From Sinorhizobium terangae (GTDB taxonomy: Bacteria; Pseudomonadota; Alphaproteobacteria; Rhizobiales; Rhizobiaceae): a DNA stretch of 64,000 bases. The notes beneath the pieces were generated by a model that saw nothing but the letters and a program-made list of their open reading frames with translations, had not been told where the DNA came from and did no database searches. The stretch covers positions 124,001-188,000 of the forward strand of contig NZ_WITC01000017.1 in NCBI RefSeq assembly GCF_009601505.1, written 5' to 3'. Position 1 is the first letter of the stretch, and the number at the start of each line of letters is the position of its first letter. A program made the translations under genes and the position numbers. Shown here piece after piece: positions 7,081-16,272 of this stretch.

Positions 7081-8508
7081 ATGTCATCGTTCAAACTTTC
7101 CACCTCTCTTGGACGCCTGGGCGCAACCGCTGCCGCCCTGCTTGCGCCGGTCGTCGCCTTCGCCCAGGAGACGGCCCCTGCCGCCGCCGAGGCCGTTGCG
7201 GCAACGCCGGTTCCCGACAAGGGCGACACCACCTGGATGCTGCTGTCGACCATTCTCGTGCTGCTCATGACCGTTCCGGGGCTGGCACTCTTCTACGGCG
7301 GTCTCGTGCGCGCCAAGAACATGCTCTCGGTGCTGATGCAGGTTCTGATGATCACCGCCGTCGTCATGATCATCTGGGTGACCTACGGCTATTCGTTGGC
7401 CTTCACCGATGGCGGCTCGCTCAACTCCTTCGTCGGCGGCTTCTCCAAGATGTTCCTCGCCGGCGTCGACACGACGACGCTCGCGGAAAGCTTCTCTAAG
7501 GGCGTCTTCATTCCCGAATACGTCTTCGTCGTGTTCCAGATGACCTTCGCCTGCATCACGCCGGCGCTGATCGTCGGTGCTTTCGCCGAACGCATCAAGT
7601 TCTCGGCCGTCATGCTCTTCGTCGTCCTGTGGGTCACCTTCGTCTACTTCCCGGTCGCCCACATGGTCTGGTTCTGGGGCGGTCCGAGCGCCTATACGGC
7701 TCCGACCGGCCTGATCTTCTCCTTCGGCGCAATCGACTTTGCCGGCGGCACTGTCGTCCACATCAATGCCGGTATCGCGGGCCTCGTCGGCGCCATCCTG
7801 CTTGGCAAGCGCACGGGCTACAAAAAGGAGATCATGGCACCGCATTCGATGACGCTCACCATGGTCGGCGCCTCGCTGCTGTGGGTCGGCTGGTTCGGCT
7901 TCAATGCCGGCTCCAACCTGGAAGCCAACGCCTATGCGGCGCTCGCCATGATCAACACCTTCCTCGCTACGGCCGCCGCAATCATCTCCTGGGCCGTGGT
8001 TGAAACGCTCGTCCGCGGCAAGGCCTCGATGCTCGGCGCTGCCTCGGGCGCCGTTGCCGGCCTCGTCGCTGTCACGCCGGCTGCCGGTTTCGCCGGCCCG
8101 ATGGGCGCGATCGTTCTCGGCCTCGCCGTCTCGCCGGTCTGCTACTTCTTCGTCGACGTCGTGAAGAACAAGTTCAACTATGACGACAGCCTCGACGTGT
8201 TCGGCATCCACGGCGTCGGCGGCATCCTCGGCGCGATCGGAACCGGCATCCTCGTCAACCCGGCACTCGGCGGCGCAGGCATCGTCGACTATTCGACCGC
8301 CGACTTCGCCGCGGGCTATGCTGGCACGGCAACGCAGGTCTGGGCGCAGCTCAAGGGCGTCCTCGTCACCGTCGTCTGGTCCGGCATCGGCTCGGCCATC
8401 CTCTACAAGGTAGTCGACGCGATCGTCGGTCTGCGCGTCTCGGTCGAAGCCGAGCGTGAGGGTCTCGACCTCTCCTCGCACGGCGAAGCCGCGTACCACG
8501 CAAGCTAA
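7081..8508 (+). CDS. amtB: Ammonium transporter AmtB
   Basis: AmtB is an inner-membrane trimeric ammonium channel. The 475-residue protein has an N-terminal signal-like segment (residues 1-28, ending AFAQE), then about eleven membrane helices. The family signature DFAGGTVVHINAG and the later FGIHGVGGILGAIGTG carry the two pore histidines. GGGAG lies upstream of the ATG. It follows glnK closely and is followed by a strong terminator. GlnK would close it under nitrogen excess. Confidence 0.97.
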   Translation: MSSFKLSTSLGRLGATAAALLAPVVAFAQETAPAAAEAVAATPVPDKGDTTWMLLSTILVLLMTVPGLALFYGGLVRAKNMLSVLMQVLMITAVVMIIWVTYGYSLAFTDGGSLNSFVGGFSKMFLAGVDTTTLAESFSKGVFIPEYVFVVFQMTFACITPALIVGAFAERIKFSAVMLFVVLWVTFVYFPVAHMVWFWGGPSAYTAPTGLIFSFGAIDFAGGTVVHINAGIAGLVGAILLGKRTGYKKEIMAPHSMTLTMVGASLLWVGWFGFNAGSNLEANAYAALAMINTFLATAAAIISWAVVETLVRGKASMLGAASGAVAGLVAVTPAAGFAGPMGAIVLGLAVSPVCYFFVDVVKNKFNYDDSLDVFGIHGVGGILGAIGTGILVNPALGGAGIVDYSTADFAAGYAGTATQVWAQLKGVLVTVVWSGIGSAILYKVVDAIVGLRVSVEAEREGLDLSSHGEAAYHAS

Positions 8509-8581
8509 GCGATTGCGGCGCCCGAAAGCGGCGCCGCCGACAGTCCCGTCGCGGTCCGTCCGGTTATTGCGGACCGCCACT

Positions 8582-8611
8582 GGCCCGGATCCAAAGATCC
8601 GGGCCTTTTTT
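8582..8611 (+). terminator. Rho-independent terminator of glnK-amtB
   Basis: GGCCCGGATC (8582-8591) and GATCCGGGCC (8596-8605) form a perfect 10 bp stem with a CAAA loop, followed by six T. It lies 74 nt after the amtB stop codon. Confidence 0.92.
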
Positions 8612-8670
8612 AGCGACTCCATTGTTCCCTCCATGAGCAAATCCGCTAAATTCGCGGCACACGCTCATGG

Positions 8671-8686
8671 TTAATGTCGTATTAAC
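8671..8686 (+). promoter_or_regulatory. CtrA-box-like site upstream of ftsK
   Basis: TTAA (8671-8674), seven bases, TTAAC (8682-8686) is a perfect match to the full CtrA consensus TTAA-N7-TTAAC. It lies about 167 nt before the favoured ftsK start. CtrA is the master cell-cycle regulator of alphaproteobacteria, so timed ftsK expression is plausible. Confidence 0.55.
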
Positions 8687-8852
8687 CCTGCTCCGCTTAG
8701 GTTGATTCCATCGCACGCAATGTGCCCGAAGCACCCGCTCACACGCTCTTCGAACGTGGGAGAGATGCTCCGGAACCAAGTTACTGGAACGTCCCCATGG
8801 CCTACCCATGGACGCGCGACGCTCCGAAGGATCGACACGGGCAACAGGCAAT

Positions 8853-11507
8853 ATGAGCAGAAGCAATCCCGCAACGCTTGACGGCCGTTCCAACCGGTTC
8901 GTGCTGGCGACTTTCGTTTGGCGTCAGATCGCCTCGCTGGCAGGTTTTGCCCTGTTTGGCGCGCTGGCGCTTGCCGTCGCCGCGCTTTCGACATGGAACG
9001 TGTCCGATCCGAGCTTCTCCTACGCGACCTCGGAGGAACCGACCAACGTGCTCGGCCATGCCGGCGCCGCCTTCGCCGACATCTTCATGCAGTTCTTCGG
9101 GCTGGCGAGCGTCGTCGCGCTGCTTCCCGCTGTCGCCTGGGCGCTTGTCCTCATCGGCGGCAAGCCGTTCGACAAGGTCTTCAAACGCCTCGGCTTCTGG
9201 TTCGTCGGCTCCGTACTCGCGGGCGCGGCGCTGAGCTGCGTTCCGGCACCGATCACCTGGCCGCTACCGAACGGTCTCGGCGGTGTCTTCGGCGATATGA
9301 TCCTGCGCTTCCCCGCCCTTTTCACCGGCGCCTTCCCGACCGGCACCTTCGCGACCGTTCTCGCCTGCCTTTTCGCTGTCCCGGCTGCCTGGTGCCTGAT
9401 CTATAGCGCCGGCCTCATCGGCGTCAGCGAAGAGCAGGAGGAAGAGCCGGCGGAGGAAGTCGCACCCAGCAAGGCCCGCACCATCGGCGAGGAACTCGAC
9501 GACGAGGATGCTGGCGGCCCCTTGACGCTACTCATGGGCTCGCTTGCCCATATGCGCTTTACGCTTGAAGCCCGCCTGCGGCGTGCCTTCGGCATGAGCA
9601 GCAAGCGGAACACCAAACGCCAGTATGACGAGCCCTATGACTTCAACAACGACGAATTCGGCACGCTGAACGAACCCGTGCGGCCGAAGCCGCTCACCGG
9701 CCGTGTCGAGCCTTCCCTTGACCGCGCGGAGCGCCGCGTGGTGACACCGCCGCCGATCATGGCTGACGATGACGATCCGCCTTTCGACCTCGACGAGCAG
9801 CGCCCTGCGGGCATACTGCCGGATGACGACGACGATGACATTGCCGCCGATTGGGCGCCGAGAGCGGCTCCGCCGAAGGCGGGGCTTGCCAAGGCCGGAT
9901 CCCGCGTCGCGTCGCCGGCGCCGCGCCCCAAGTCGGGCCAGCGCATCGAGCGCGAGGCGCAGCGCTCGTTCGTCGAGGACGACGGCGAATTCACGCTGCC
10001 GCCGATGCAATTCCTCGCCGAACCGAAGAACATTGCCCGCGATCCCTCGCTCTCGTCCGACGCGCTCGAACAGAACGCCCGCATGCTCGAGGGCGTGCTG
10101 GAGGACTTCGGCGTCAAGGGCGAGATCATCCATGTCCGCCCAGGCCCGGTAGTGACGCTTTACGAACTGGAGCCGGCTCCGGGCATCAAATCCTCCCGCG
10201 TCATCGGCCTTGCCGACGACATCGCCCGTTCGATGAGCGCGATCGCCGCCCGTGTCGCAGTCGTCCCCGGCCGCAACGCCATCGGCATCGAGTTGCCGAA
10301 CCAGCGGCGCGAAACGGTCTACCTGCGCGAGCTGATCGGCTCGCGCGACTTCGAGACGACCAAGACCAGGCTCGCCATGGCGCTCGGCAAGACGATCGGC
10401 GGCGAGCCCGTCATCGCCGATCTTGCAAAGATGCCGCATCTGCTCGTCGCCGGTACCACCGGTTCGGGCAAATCGGTGGCGATCAACACCATGATCCTGT
10501 CGCTGCTCTATCGGCTCAGGCCCGACCAGTGCCGCCTGATCATGATCGACCCGAAGATGCTGGAACTCTCCGTCTATGACGGCATTCCGCACCTGCTCTC
10601 GCCGGTCGTGACCGACCCGAAGAAGGCCGTCGTCGCGCTGAAATGGACCGTGCGCGAGATGGAAGAGCGCTACAAGAAGATGTCGAAGATCGGTGTGCGC
10701 AACATCGACGGCTTCAACACACGCGTCGAGCAGGCGCTCGCCAAGGGCGAAGCGATCACCCGCACGGTTCAGACCGGTTTCGATCGCCAGACGGGCGAAG
10801 CGATGTACGAGACGGAGGAATTCGATCTCACGCCGCTGCCCTATATCGTCGTGATCATCGACGAAATGGCCGACCTGATGATGGTCGCGGGCAAGGATAT
10901 CGAGGGCGCCGTCCAGCGGCTCGCCCAGATGGCGCGCGCCGCCGGCATCCACGTCATCATGGCAACCCAGCGTCCCTCGGTCGACGTCATCACCGGCACG
11001 ATCAAGGCCAACTTCCCGACGCGCATCTCCTTCCAGGTCACCTCGAAGATCGACAGCCGCACGATCCTCGGCGAGCAGGGCGCCGAACAACTGCTCGGCA
11101 TGGGCGACATGCTCTACATGGCCGGCGGCGGGCGCATCCAGCGCGTGCACGGCCCCTTCGTTTCCGACACGGAGGTGGAGGAAGTGGTGGCTTACCTGAA
11201 GACCCAGGGCGTGCCGCAATATCTCGATGCGATCACCGAGGACGATGGCGAGGACGAGGACGGCGGCGGTCCGGCCGGCACCTCCAACCTCGCCGATTCC
11301 GACGATCCTTACGATCAGGCGGTGGCGATCGTGCTGCGCGATGGCAAGGCCTCGACCTCCTACGTGCAGCGACGCCTCGGTATCGGCTATAATCGTGCCG
11401 CCTCGCTGATCGAACGCATGGAGCAGGAAGGCATCATCGGACCGGCGAACCATGCCGGCAAGCGCGAGATCCTGGTGCCGACCGAGGCGGAAATCACCGG
11501 CCGGTAA
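8853..11507 (+). CDS. ftsK: DNA translocase FtsK
   Basis: FtsK sits at the division septum and pumps DNA to clear and resolve chromosome termini. The 884-residue protein has about four N-terminal membrane helices (within residues 20-190), an acidic and proline-rich linker (about 190-390), and a RecA-like motor with Walker A GTTGSGKS near 532 and Walker [13 protein letters not shown] near 664. A C-terminal gamma winged helix ([20 protein letters not shown]) reads KOPS sites. The MSRSNPATL start at 8853 is favoured; an ATG at 8808 adds 15 residues. It is much shorter than E. coli FtsK because the linker is short. Confidence 0.95.
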   Translation: MSRSNPATLDGRSNRFVLATFVWRQIASLAGFALFGALALAVAALSTWNVSDPSFSYATSEEPTNVLGHAGAAFADIFMQFFGLASVVALLPAVAWALVLIGGKPFDKVFKRLGFWFVGSVLAGAALSCVPAPITWPLPNGLGGVFGDMILRFPALFTGAFPTGTFATVLACLFAVPAAWCLIYSAGLIGVSEEQEEEPAEEVAPSKARTIGEELDDEDAGGPLTLLMGSLAHMRFTLEARLRRAFGMSSKRNTKRQYDEPYDFNNDEFGTLNEPVRPKPLTGRVEPSLDRAERRVVTPPPIMADDDDPPFDLDEQRPAGILPDDDDDDIAADWAPRAAPPKAGLAKAGSRVASPAPRPKSGQRIEREAQRSFVEDDGEFTLPPMQFLAEPKNIARDPSLSSDALEQNARMLEGVLEDFGVKGEIIHVRPGPVVTLYELEPAPGIKSSRVIGLADDIARSMSAIAARVAVVPGRNAIGIELPNQRRETVYLRELIGSRDFETTKTRLAMALGKTIGGEPVIADLAKMPHLLVAGTTGSGKSVAINTMILSLLYRLRPDQCRLIMIDPKMLELSVYDGIPHLLSPVVTDPKKAVVALKWTVREMEERYKKMSKIGVRNIDGFNTRVEQALAKGEAITRTVQTGFDRQTGEAMYETEEFDLTPLPYIVVIIDEMADLMMVAGKDIEGAVQRLAQMARAAGIHVIMATQRPSVDVITGTIKANFPTRISFQVTSKIDSRTILGEQGAEQLLGMGDMLYMAGGGRIQRVHGPFVSDTEVEEVVAYLKTQGVPQYLDAITEDDGEDEDGGGPAGTSNLADSDDPYDQAVAIVLRDGKASTSYVQRRLGIGYNRAASLIERMEQEGIIGPANHAGKREILVPTEAEITGR

Positions 11508-11642
11508 TCCGGCCCTCATCGCCGGCCGCCATGACGCGCGGCCGGTAACGGTCATTTGAAACGACGCCCCTTGCGGCATCGGTGAGCGCCTTGAAGGCGC
11601 CCCACTTGCTCTTCAAATGATCCTGAAATGAAGGAGACTGCG

Positions 11643-12305
11643 ATGACAAAGACAAAAACCGGCCAGGGCAGCAATCAGGCAATCTCGCGGCGTGTCTTCG
11701 TTTGCGGCCTGGCGGCTCTTGCGGGCATGGCCGGAACGACGCTCGATGCGCGGCACGCCTCCGCACAGGCCACCGGCGTCGCCCAGAAGATCGCCGATCA
11801 CTTTTCGTCGGTGAAGACCATGGCGGGCGAGTTCGTACAGTTCGGACCGCGCGGCGAGCAGACGGGCGGCAAGTTCTACATCCGCCGCCCCGGGCGCATC
11901 CGCTTCAATTACGAAGCCCCCTCGCCGATGCGGGTGATCGCCGACGGCAAGTCGGTCGTCATCGGCAATATGAAGCTGAAGACTTGGGACATCTACCCGC
12001 TTTCGAAGACGCCGCTCAATCTGCTGCTGAGCGAGAGGATCGACCTGACCGGCAGGATGGTGCGCGCCGTCCGGGAGGAGTCCGATCTCATCACCATCGT
12101 GCTCGGAGACCGCTCGGTCTTCGGCGATTCGACCATCACGATGATGTTCGACCCGAAGACTTACGATCTCAGGCAGTGGACGATCACCGACCCGCAAAAG
12201 AAGGATACCTCGGTGATGATCTTCAACGTTCGCACCGGAATGGAGCTGGACGACAAGGTCTTCCGCATCCCCTATGACGAAGTGCGCAACAGAAGAGGCG
12301 GCTGA
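11643..12305 (+). CDS. LolA-like outer-membrane lipoprotein carrier
   Basis: This 220-residue periplasmic protein matches the LolA family, which carries lipoproteins across the periplasm. The N-terminus has a twin-arginine-like signal (ISRRVFVCGLAALAG, about residues 14-28) ending near ASAQA. The mature part has family features: VKTMAGEFVQFGPRGEQTGG and RPGRIRFNYEAPSPMRVIADG. AAGGAG lies 8 nt before the ATG at 11643; an ATG 15 nt upstream is less well placed. It follows ftsK by 135 nt. Confidence 0.87.
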   Translation: MTKTKTGQGSNQAISRRVFVCGLAALAGMAGTTLDARHASAQATGVAQKIADHFSSVKTMAGEFVQFGPRGEQTGGKFYIRRPGRIRFNYEAPSPMRVIADGKSVVIGNMKLKTWDIYPLSKTPLNLLLSERIDLTGRMVRAVREESDLITIVLGDRSVFGDSTITMMFDPKTYDLRQWTITDPQKKDTSVMIFNVRTGMELDDKVFRIPYDEVRNRRGG

Positions 12306-12369
12306 AGCGCGACGCCGGCTGCGGCGAACGAAACCGATCAAGGATAATCACAGAATTCAACGTGCTCGA

Positions 12370-12420
12370 GCGACCGCTGCGCGTCTGAATAGACACGCGC
12401 CGCAGGCGTTTTCATGCCTT
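12370..12420. repeat. Fragment of the bipartite palindromic repeat
   Basis: GACCGCTGCGCGTC, a short centre and GACACGCGCCGCAGGC form an imperfect palindrome like the left half of the larger copy at 12500. The rest of the gap between the lolA-like gene and xth holds no gene that I can support. Confidence 0.5.
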
Positions 12421-12499
12421 GTCGTTTGCCGTTTGACCTCTTAGAAACGCGAACGGACTGCCGGGGCTTCCTGCCCAATTGCCGGCGCACTCATCCTTT

Positions 12500-12604
12500 C
12501 TACAGCGCCGCGCGTCCGATCGGACGCGCTAAGGTCGCTGTAGCACTTTGAAATGATGCATGATTTTGTCCTTAAATCGATCCCGATTTAAGGAATCATG
12601 CAGT
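12500..12604. repeat. Bipartite palindromic repeat, full copy
   Basis: The left palindrome is CTACAGCGCCGCGCGTCC...GGACGCGC...GGTCGCTGTAG. The right one is TGCATGATT...CCTTAAATCG...CGATTTAAGG...AATCATGCA. The same two-part element recurs at 15513, 32201 (inverted), 35410, 41689, 48641 and 62575. The 3' end lies 13 nt before the xth start and overlaps its leader. Confidence 0.85.
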
Positions 12605-12616
12605 AGGGAACGCGGA

Positions 12617-13423
12617 ATGACCCTTTCCATCGCCACATGGAACATCAACTCCATTCGCCTGCGGATGCCGCTGGTCGAGCACTTTCTGAAGACATGGCAG
12701 CCCGACATCCTGTGCCTGCAGGAAACCAAATGCCCGAACGACCAGTTTCCGTCGTCGCCGCTGAAAAGCCTCGGCTACAAATACATCGAGATGCACGGCC
12801 AGAAGGGCTACCACGGCGTGGCGACCGTTTCGCGCCTGCCGCTGCATGAGCTTTCCGACCGCCGCGACTATTGCGGCGTCGGCGACGCCCGCCATCTCTC
12901 TGTCGTCTTTAAGGCCGGGGACAACACGATACGCCTGCACAATTTCTATGTGCCGGCCGGTGGCGACGAGCCGGACCGGACGATCAATCCGAAGTTCGGC
13001 CACAAGCTCGACTTTGTCGATGAAATGAAGCTCCTGCACGCCGAAGCCGAGGCCGGCGTCTCGTCCATCCTGGTCGGCGACCTCAACATCGCGCCGCTCG
13101 AGCACGACGTCTGGTCGCACAAGCAGCTGTTGAAGATCGTCAGCCACACCCCGATCGAGACCGAGGGCCTGATATCGGTGATGACCGGGGGTGCCTGGGT
13201 CGACCTGATGCGCCAGCACGTGCCCCCGCCCGAAAAGCTCTACACCTGGTGGAGCTATCGCGCGAAGGATTGGGAGCTGGCCGACCGCGGCCGCCGCCTC
13301 GATCACATCTGGTCCTCGGCCGATATCGCGCCGAAACTGAGCCGCGTCGACATCATCCGCGAGGCCCGCGGCTGGGATCGCCCTTCCGACCACGTGCCGG
13401 TGATCGCGCATTTCGAGCTCTGA
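12617..13423 (+). CDS. xth: Exodeoxyribonuclease III
   Basis: This 268-residue AP endonuclease/3' exonuclease of the EEP fold repairs abasic sites and damaged 3' ends. Catalytic motifs are in order: ATWNINSIR (residues 6-14), CLQETK (about 33-38), DYCGVGDARH, GDLNIAPLEHD near 156-166, and PSDHVPVIA near 258-266. The start at 12617 (MTLSIATWN) has AGGGA upstream; a longer frame reads into the repeat. It is followed by a short palindromic repeat. Confidence 0.95.
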   Translation: MTLSIATWNINSIRLRMPLVEHFLKTWQPDILCLQETKCPNDQFPSSPLKSLGYKYIEMHGQKGYHGVATVSRLPLHELSDRRDYCGVGDARHLSVVFKAGDNTIRLHNFYVPAGGDEPDRTINPKFGHKLDFVDEMKLLHAEAEAGVSSILVGDLNIAPLEHDVWSHKQLLKIVSHTPIETEGLISVMTGGAWVDLMRQHVPPPEKLYTWWSYRAKDWELADRGRRLDHIWSSADIAPKLSRVDIIREARGWDRPSDHVPVIAHFEL

Positions 13424-13434
13424 TTCGCGGTTAT

Positions 13435-13570
13435 CCCTCCCCACAAGGGGGAGGGGCTACGCACCCGCGTCCGAGAGCGTGCTAAATTCTAACATTTTCG
13501 CGCTCATTGAACCGTAATGACATGAATTGAGCGGTGCGGCATCGGAGCCCCTCCCACCGGTGGGGAGGGG
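13435..13570. repeat. CCCTCCCC-type intergenic palindrome pair
   Basis: CCCTCCCCACAAGGGGGAGGGG at the left and CCCCTCCCACCGGTGGGGAGGGG at the right flank an AT-richer centre. The first part could also serve as a terminator for xth. The same type occurs at 17938 and 59219. Confidence 0.75.
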
Positions 13571-13601
13571 TCTTTTAAGTGGTAGGACCTCAATGATCCC
13601 G

Positions 13602-14114
13602 TCAGGCAAACCGCCCCGCAAGCGCCTCGGCGCGCCGGATCATCGCCAGCAGATTCTCGCGGATGCGGGCTTCGACAAGCGCCGTCACCTCCGGGTACTC
13701 TTCCAACATCCGGCGAAAAAGCGGGCGATTGATGCGGATGACTTCGCTGTCTTCGTCGGCGGTCGCCGTGAATTTGCGCTCGACCATCGAGATCAATGCC
13801 AGTTCAGAAAGGAGCGCGCCATGCTCGACGGTGGCCACATGCTGCTGTCGGCCCTCGCCGTCCGCCTTCGAAAGCGTGAAACTGCCGGCAGCAACGGCAA
13901 AGGCACAGTCGGCCGGCGCCCCTTCGCGAAAAAGCTCCTGGCCCTTCAAGACGCGGCGGCGTTCGGCGCCGAAGGCGATCAGCCTCAGCTTGTCCTCGCT
14001 GATATCGGCAAAGAGCGCCACATTGGACAAAAGCGCGATGTCGTCGTTGAGTGCCAAGGCGGCATTCTCCCTGTTCGCTTTGGGGGCGGAATGCGGAACG
14101 GAAGGCCGCTTCAC
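13602..14114 (-). CDS. Cyclic-nucleotide-binding domain protein
   Basis: This 170-residue protein consists mainly of one cNMP-binding beta-roll: LLSNVALFADISEDKL (about 29-44), then RVLKGQELFREGAPADCAF, a phosphate-binding-cassette-like stretch GALLSELALISMVERKFTA (about 98-116) and EVIRINRPLFRRMLEEYPE. There is no DNA-binding helix-turn-helix, so it is not a classical Crp. It starts with GTG (GGAAAGG just upstream), 18 nt after the response-regulator stop codon, and is probably co-transcribed. Known family: a similar cAMP-binding protein follows OtpR in Brucella. Confidence 0.82.
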   Translation of the reverse strand: MKRPSVPHSAPKANRENAALALNDDIALLSNVALFADISEDKLRLIAFGAERRRVLKGQELFREGAPADCAFAVAAGSFTLSKADGEGRQQHVATVEHGALLSELALISMVERKFTATADEDSEVIRINRPLFRRMLEEYPEVTALVEARIRENLLAMIRRAEALAGRFA

Positions 14115-14132
14115 ACCTTTCCGCGATCCCGC

Positions 14133-14816
14133 TCAAGGAACAATCTTGTAGCCGCCGTTCTCTGTCACCAAAATCTCCGCATTGGAAGGGTCGCGCTCGA
14201 TTTTCTGGCGGAGCCGGTAGACATGCGTCTCCAGCGTATGCGTGGTGACGCCGGAATTGTAGCCCCAGACCTCCTCGAGCAGGACATCGCGCGTGACCAC
14301 TTTCTGATCGGCGCGATAGAGATAGCGGATGATCGCCGCTTCCTTCTCGGTCAGGCGGATCTTCTGGCCATTCTCCATTGTCAGCAGTTTCTGGCTCGGC
14401 TTGAACGTGTAGGGACCGACGCTGAAGGTGGCGTCCTCGCTCTGCTCGTGCTGGCGAAGCTGGGCGCGGATGCGCGCGAGCAGCACGGCAAAGCGGAAGG
14501 GCTTGGTGACGTAGTCGTTGGCGCCCGCTTCGAGCCCGAGGATGGTGTCCGAATCGGTGTCGTGCCCGGTCAGCATGACGATCGGCGCCTTGAAGCCGCC
14601 CTTGCGCAGGATCTTGACCGCTTCGCGACCATCCATGTCGGGTAGGCCGACATCCATGATCAGAAGGTCGACCTGATGTGCACGGGCCGCCTGGATCCCC
14701 TTGCCGGCGGTTGCCTCTTGCAGGAGATCGAACTCTTCATAGAGAGAAAGCTGCTCTACCAGTGTTTCGCGCAGGTCATTGTCGTCATCGACAAGGAGAA
14801 TGGTACGTGTCGCCAT
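14133..14816 (-). CDS. cenR: OmpR-family response regulator, CenR/OtpR-like
   Basis: This 227-residue response regulator has a receiver domain (residues 1-125: DDD at 10-12, phospho-acceptor D55 in LLIMDVGLPDMDG, T83, K106 in VTKPF) and a winged-helix DNA-binding domain (about 130-227, with TLETHVYRLRQKIE). The start MATRTILLVDDDNDLRETL and the following cNMP-binding gene match the CenR/OtpR branch, essential envelope regulators in alphaproteobacteria. No sensor kinase gene lies nearby. The symbol is an assignment from recall and synteny. Confidence 0.85.
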   Translation of the reverse strand: MATRTILLVDDDNDLRETLVEQLSLYEEFDLLQEATAGKGIQAARAHQVDLLIMDVGLPDMDGREAVKILRKGGFKAPIVMLTGHDTDSDTILGLEAGANDYVTKPFRFAVLLARIRAQLRQHEQSEDATFSVGPYTFKPSQKLLTMENGQKIRLTEKEAAIIRYLYRADQKVVTRDVLLEEVWGYNSGVTTHTLETHVYRLRQKIERDPSNAEILVTENGGYKIVP

Positions 14817-14847
14817 AGGGACAATTCCTGTTTGCTTCCTGAATCAA

Positions 14848-14875
14848 AACTAGCTCAAATGCCGCTCTTGGCAAG
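14848..14875 (-). promoter_or_regulatory. Possible promoter of the cenR operon
   Basis: On the reverse strand CTTGCC (14875-14870) and CTAGTT (14853-14848) are 16 nt apart, a reasonable fit to the rhizobial housekeeping pattern. It lies about 32 nt before the ATG. Confidence 0.35.
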
Positions 14876-14960
14876 CCGGCCGCCGTTGAACACCGTCATA
14901 AATGCAACCATGCCTATGGTCGTCACCTACTCGCGGACAAGGCAAAATTTTGTGAGAATA

Positions 14961-15509
14961 ATGCGCAAGAAAACGTCGGGAGTAAGATCGCCAAAATCAA
15001 CGATCGTCGTCAGAATGGCGCCGCGCGACCGCCGGCGCGCGCTTGTCAGCTTCGCCGGCAGAACGGAACAGGCGGCGATCGGCCGCAGCGGCATAACGGT
15101 AATCAAGCGCGAGGGTGACGGCGCGACGCCGCGGGCATCGATGAAGCTGATCGGCGGCTACACGCGCCGTGACCGCATCTCGTTGCCGCCGACGCGGCTG
15201 CCCATGCGTGCCACCCGCCGCGACATGCTGTGGTGCGACGATCCCGGCCACGCCTCATACAATCGCCCGGCCAAGCCCCCGCTTGCGGCAAGCCACGAGA
15301 CGATGATGCGCGACGACGGCCTCTATGACGTATGCCTCGTCATGGATTGGAACATTTTCTGCAGACGGCGCAATGCCGGCTCCGCGATCTTCTTCCATCT
15401 GATTCGCCCCGGCTACGAGCCGACGCAGGGCTGCGTCGCCGTCAGCCTGCCGGCAATGAAGCGGCTGATCCGGCATATGCGCCAGGGAACGATCGTGAAG
15501 GTGGTGTAG
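14961..15509 (+). CDS. L,D-transpeptidase (YkuD-type catalytic domain)
   Basis: This 182-residue protein has the YkuD catalytic motif at its C-terminal end: FHLIRPGYEPTQGCVAVS (about 147-164), with the active histidine and the GC nucleophile. Such enzymes cross-link peptidoglycan or attach proteins to it. No normal signal peptide is visible, because the N-terminus is very basic (MRKKTSGVRSPKSTIVVRM). The start is uncertain: ATG 14961 and ATG 15015 are both in frame and neither has a good ribosome site. A start further upstream cannot be excluded. It is divergent from the cenR gene. Confidence 0.75.
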   Translation: MRKKTSGVRSPKSTIVVRMAPRDRRRALVSFAGRTEQAAIGRSGITVIKREGDGATPRASMKLIGGYTRRDRISLPPTRLPMRATRRDMLWCDDPGHASYNRPAKPPLAASHETMMRDDGLYDVCLVMDWNIFCRRRNAGSAIFFHLIRPGYEPTQGCVAVSLPAMKRLIRHMRQGTIVKVV

Positions 15510-15512
15510 GAA

Positions 15513-15607
15513 CTACAGCGCCGGGCAACCAGACGGACGCGCTCGGTGTTGCATCTTGAATTGCTGCATGATTCCTTAAATCCGTCCCGATGTAAGGAAT
15601 CATGCAG
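15513..15607. repeat. Bipartite palindromic repeat copy
   Basis: CTACAGCGCC...GACGCGCTCGGTG is a degraded left half. The right half is well kept: GCATGATTCCTTA...TAAGGAATCATGC. It lies between two convergent genes, so it may also terminate transcription from both sides. Confidence 0.8.
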
Positions 15608-15618
15608 AGGCGATTTCC

Positions 15619-16164
15619 TCACCCTCCGCCGTCCAGCATGCGGGGCGTCACGAACCGAACGAGCCGGCCCGTCCCGGGCGCAATCTCCGACCATTGCTCG
15701 ATGGTAAAATCCATGACGGCGAGAGCGGCCGTCGGGAACTTGTCGCGCAGGCGCGCCAACGCCACCTCGTCACCACCGCCGACGAGCAGAAGTGCAAGCT
15801 CCACCATGCCTGGATTGTGCCCGACGAGCATCAACTTCTCGACCGACGGCTCCACCTCGCGGATCACATCTATCATGGCCTTGGCTGTCACCTCGTAGAT
15901 GGCGACGGCGTCGCGGGTTTCGACCTTCTGTGGCAGTTCGTTGGCGACAAGCTCCCAGGTCTCCTGCGCGCGCCGGGCGGTCGAAACGAGCGCGAGGTCC
16001 GGGATCAACTCCTGCCGTGCCATGAAAGCGCCGATTGCCGGCGCCGCTTTCCGGCCGCGGCCGGCGAGCGGACGGCGATGGTCGGCGACCCCCTCGGGCC
16101 AGGCGGATTTGCCGTGGCGCAGCAACAGGAGGCGGCGTGTCGGGGGGCTGGCGTCGTCAGGCAT
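15619..16164 (-). CDS. SixA-like histidine phosphatase
   Basis: This 181-residue member of the histidine phosphatase (phosphoglycerate-mutase-like) superfamily has the RHG motif LLLLRHGKSAWPEG near residues 14-27 and the second histidine in LMLVGHNPGMVELAL. SixA enzymes dephosphorylate phosphohistidine on signalling proteins; the target here is unknown. I chose the ATG at 16164 (MPDDASPP) because GAGGAGCG lies just upstream. Longer in-frame starts at 16179 and 16218 are less likely. It lies downstream of leuC beyond a terminator. Confidence 0.85.
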   Translation of the reverse strand: MPDDASPPTRRLLLLRHGKSAWPEGVADHRRPLAGRGRKAAPAIGAFMARQELIPDLALVSTARRAQETWELVANELPQKVETRDAVAIYEVTAKAMIDVIREVEPSVEKLMLVGHNPGMVELALLLVGGGDEVALARLRDKFPTAALAVMDFTIEQWSEIAPGTGRLVRFVTPRMLDGGG

Positions 16165-16219
16165 GGGGGCGCTCCTCATCTGTCGGCGGTTGTTCCATTC
16201 TCGCACCGTCGTGCGCAAT

Positions 16220-16246
16220 AAAAAAGGCCGCCCCGAAGGGCGGCCT
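16220..16246 (-). terminator. Terminator of leuC
   Basis: On the reverse strand GGCCGCCC and GGGCGGCC form a strong stem around a short TTCG-type loop, followed by a T-rich tract (16225-16217). It lies 27 nt after the leuC stop codon. Confidence 0.9.
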
Positions 16247-16272
16247 GAGATGCCGGAAAAGCTCGAACCGGC

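Noticed and set aside
8582..8611. Reading the GGCCCGGATC palindrome after amtB as a repeat element
   Set aside because: It is a classical terminator with a T run directly after the operon and has no other copy in the window.
7084..8640. A 518-codon reverse-strand open frame over amtB
   Set aside because: Shadow of amtB; the composition (Asp, Arg, Gly, His) is typical of antisense frames.
9528..11579. A 683-codon reverse-strand open frame over ftsK
   Set aside because: Shadow of ftsK without recognisable motifs or ribosome site.
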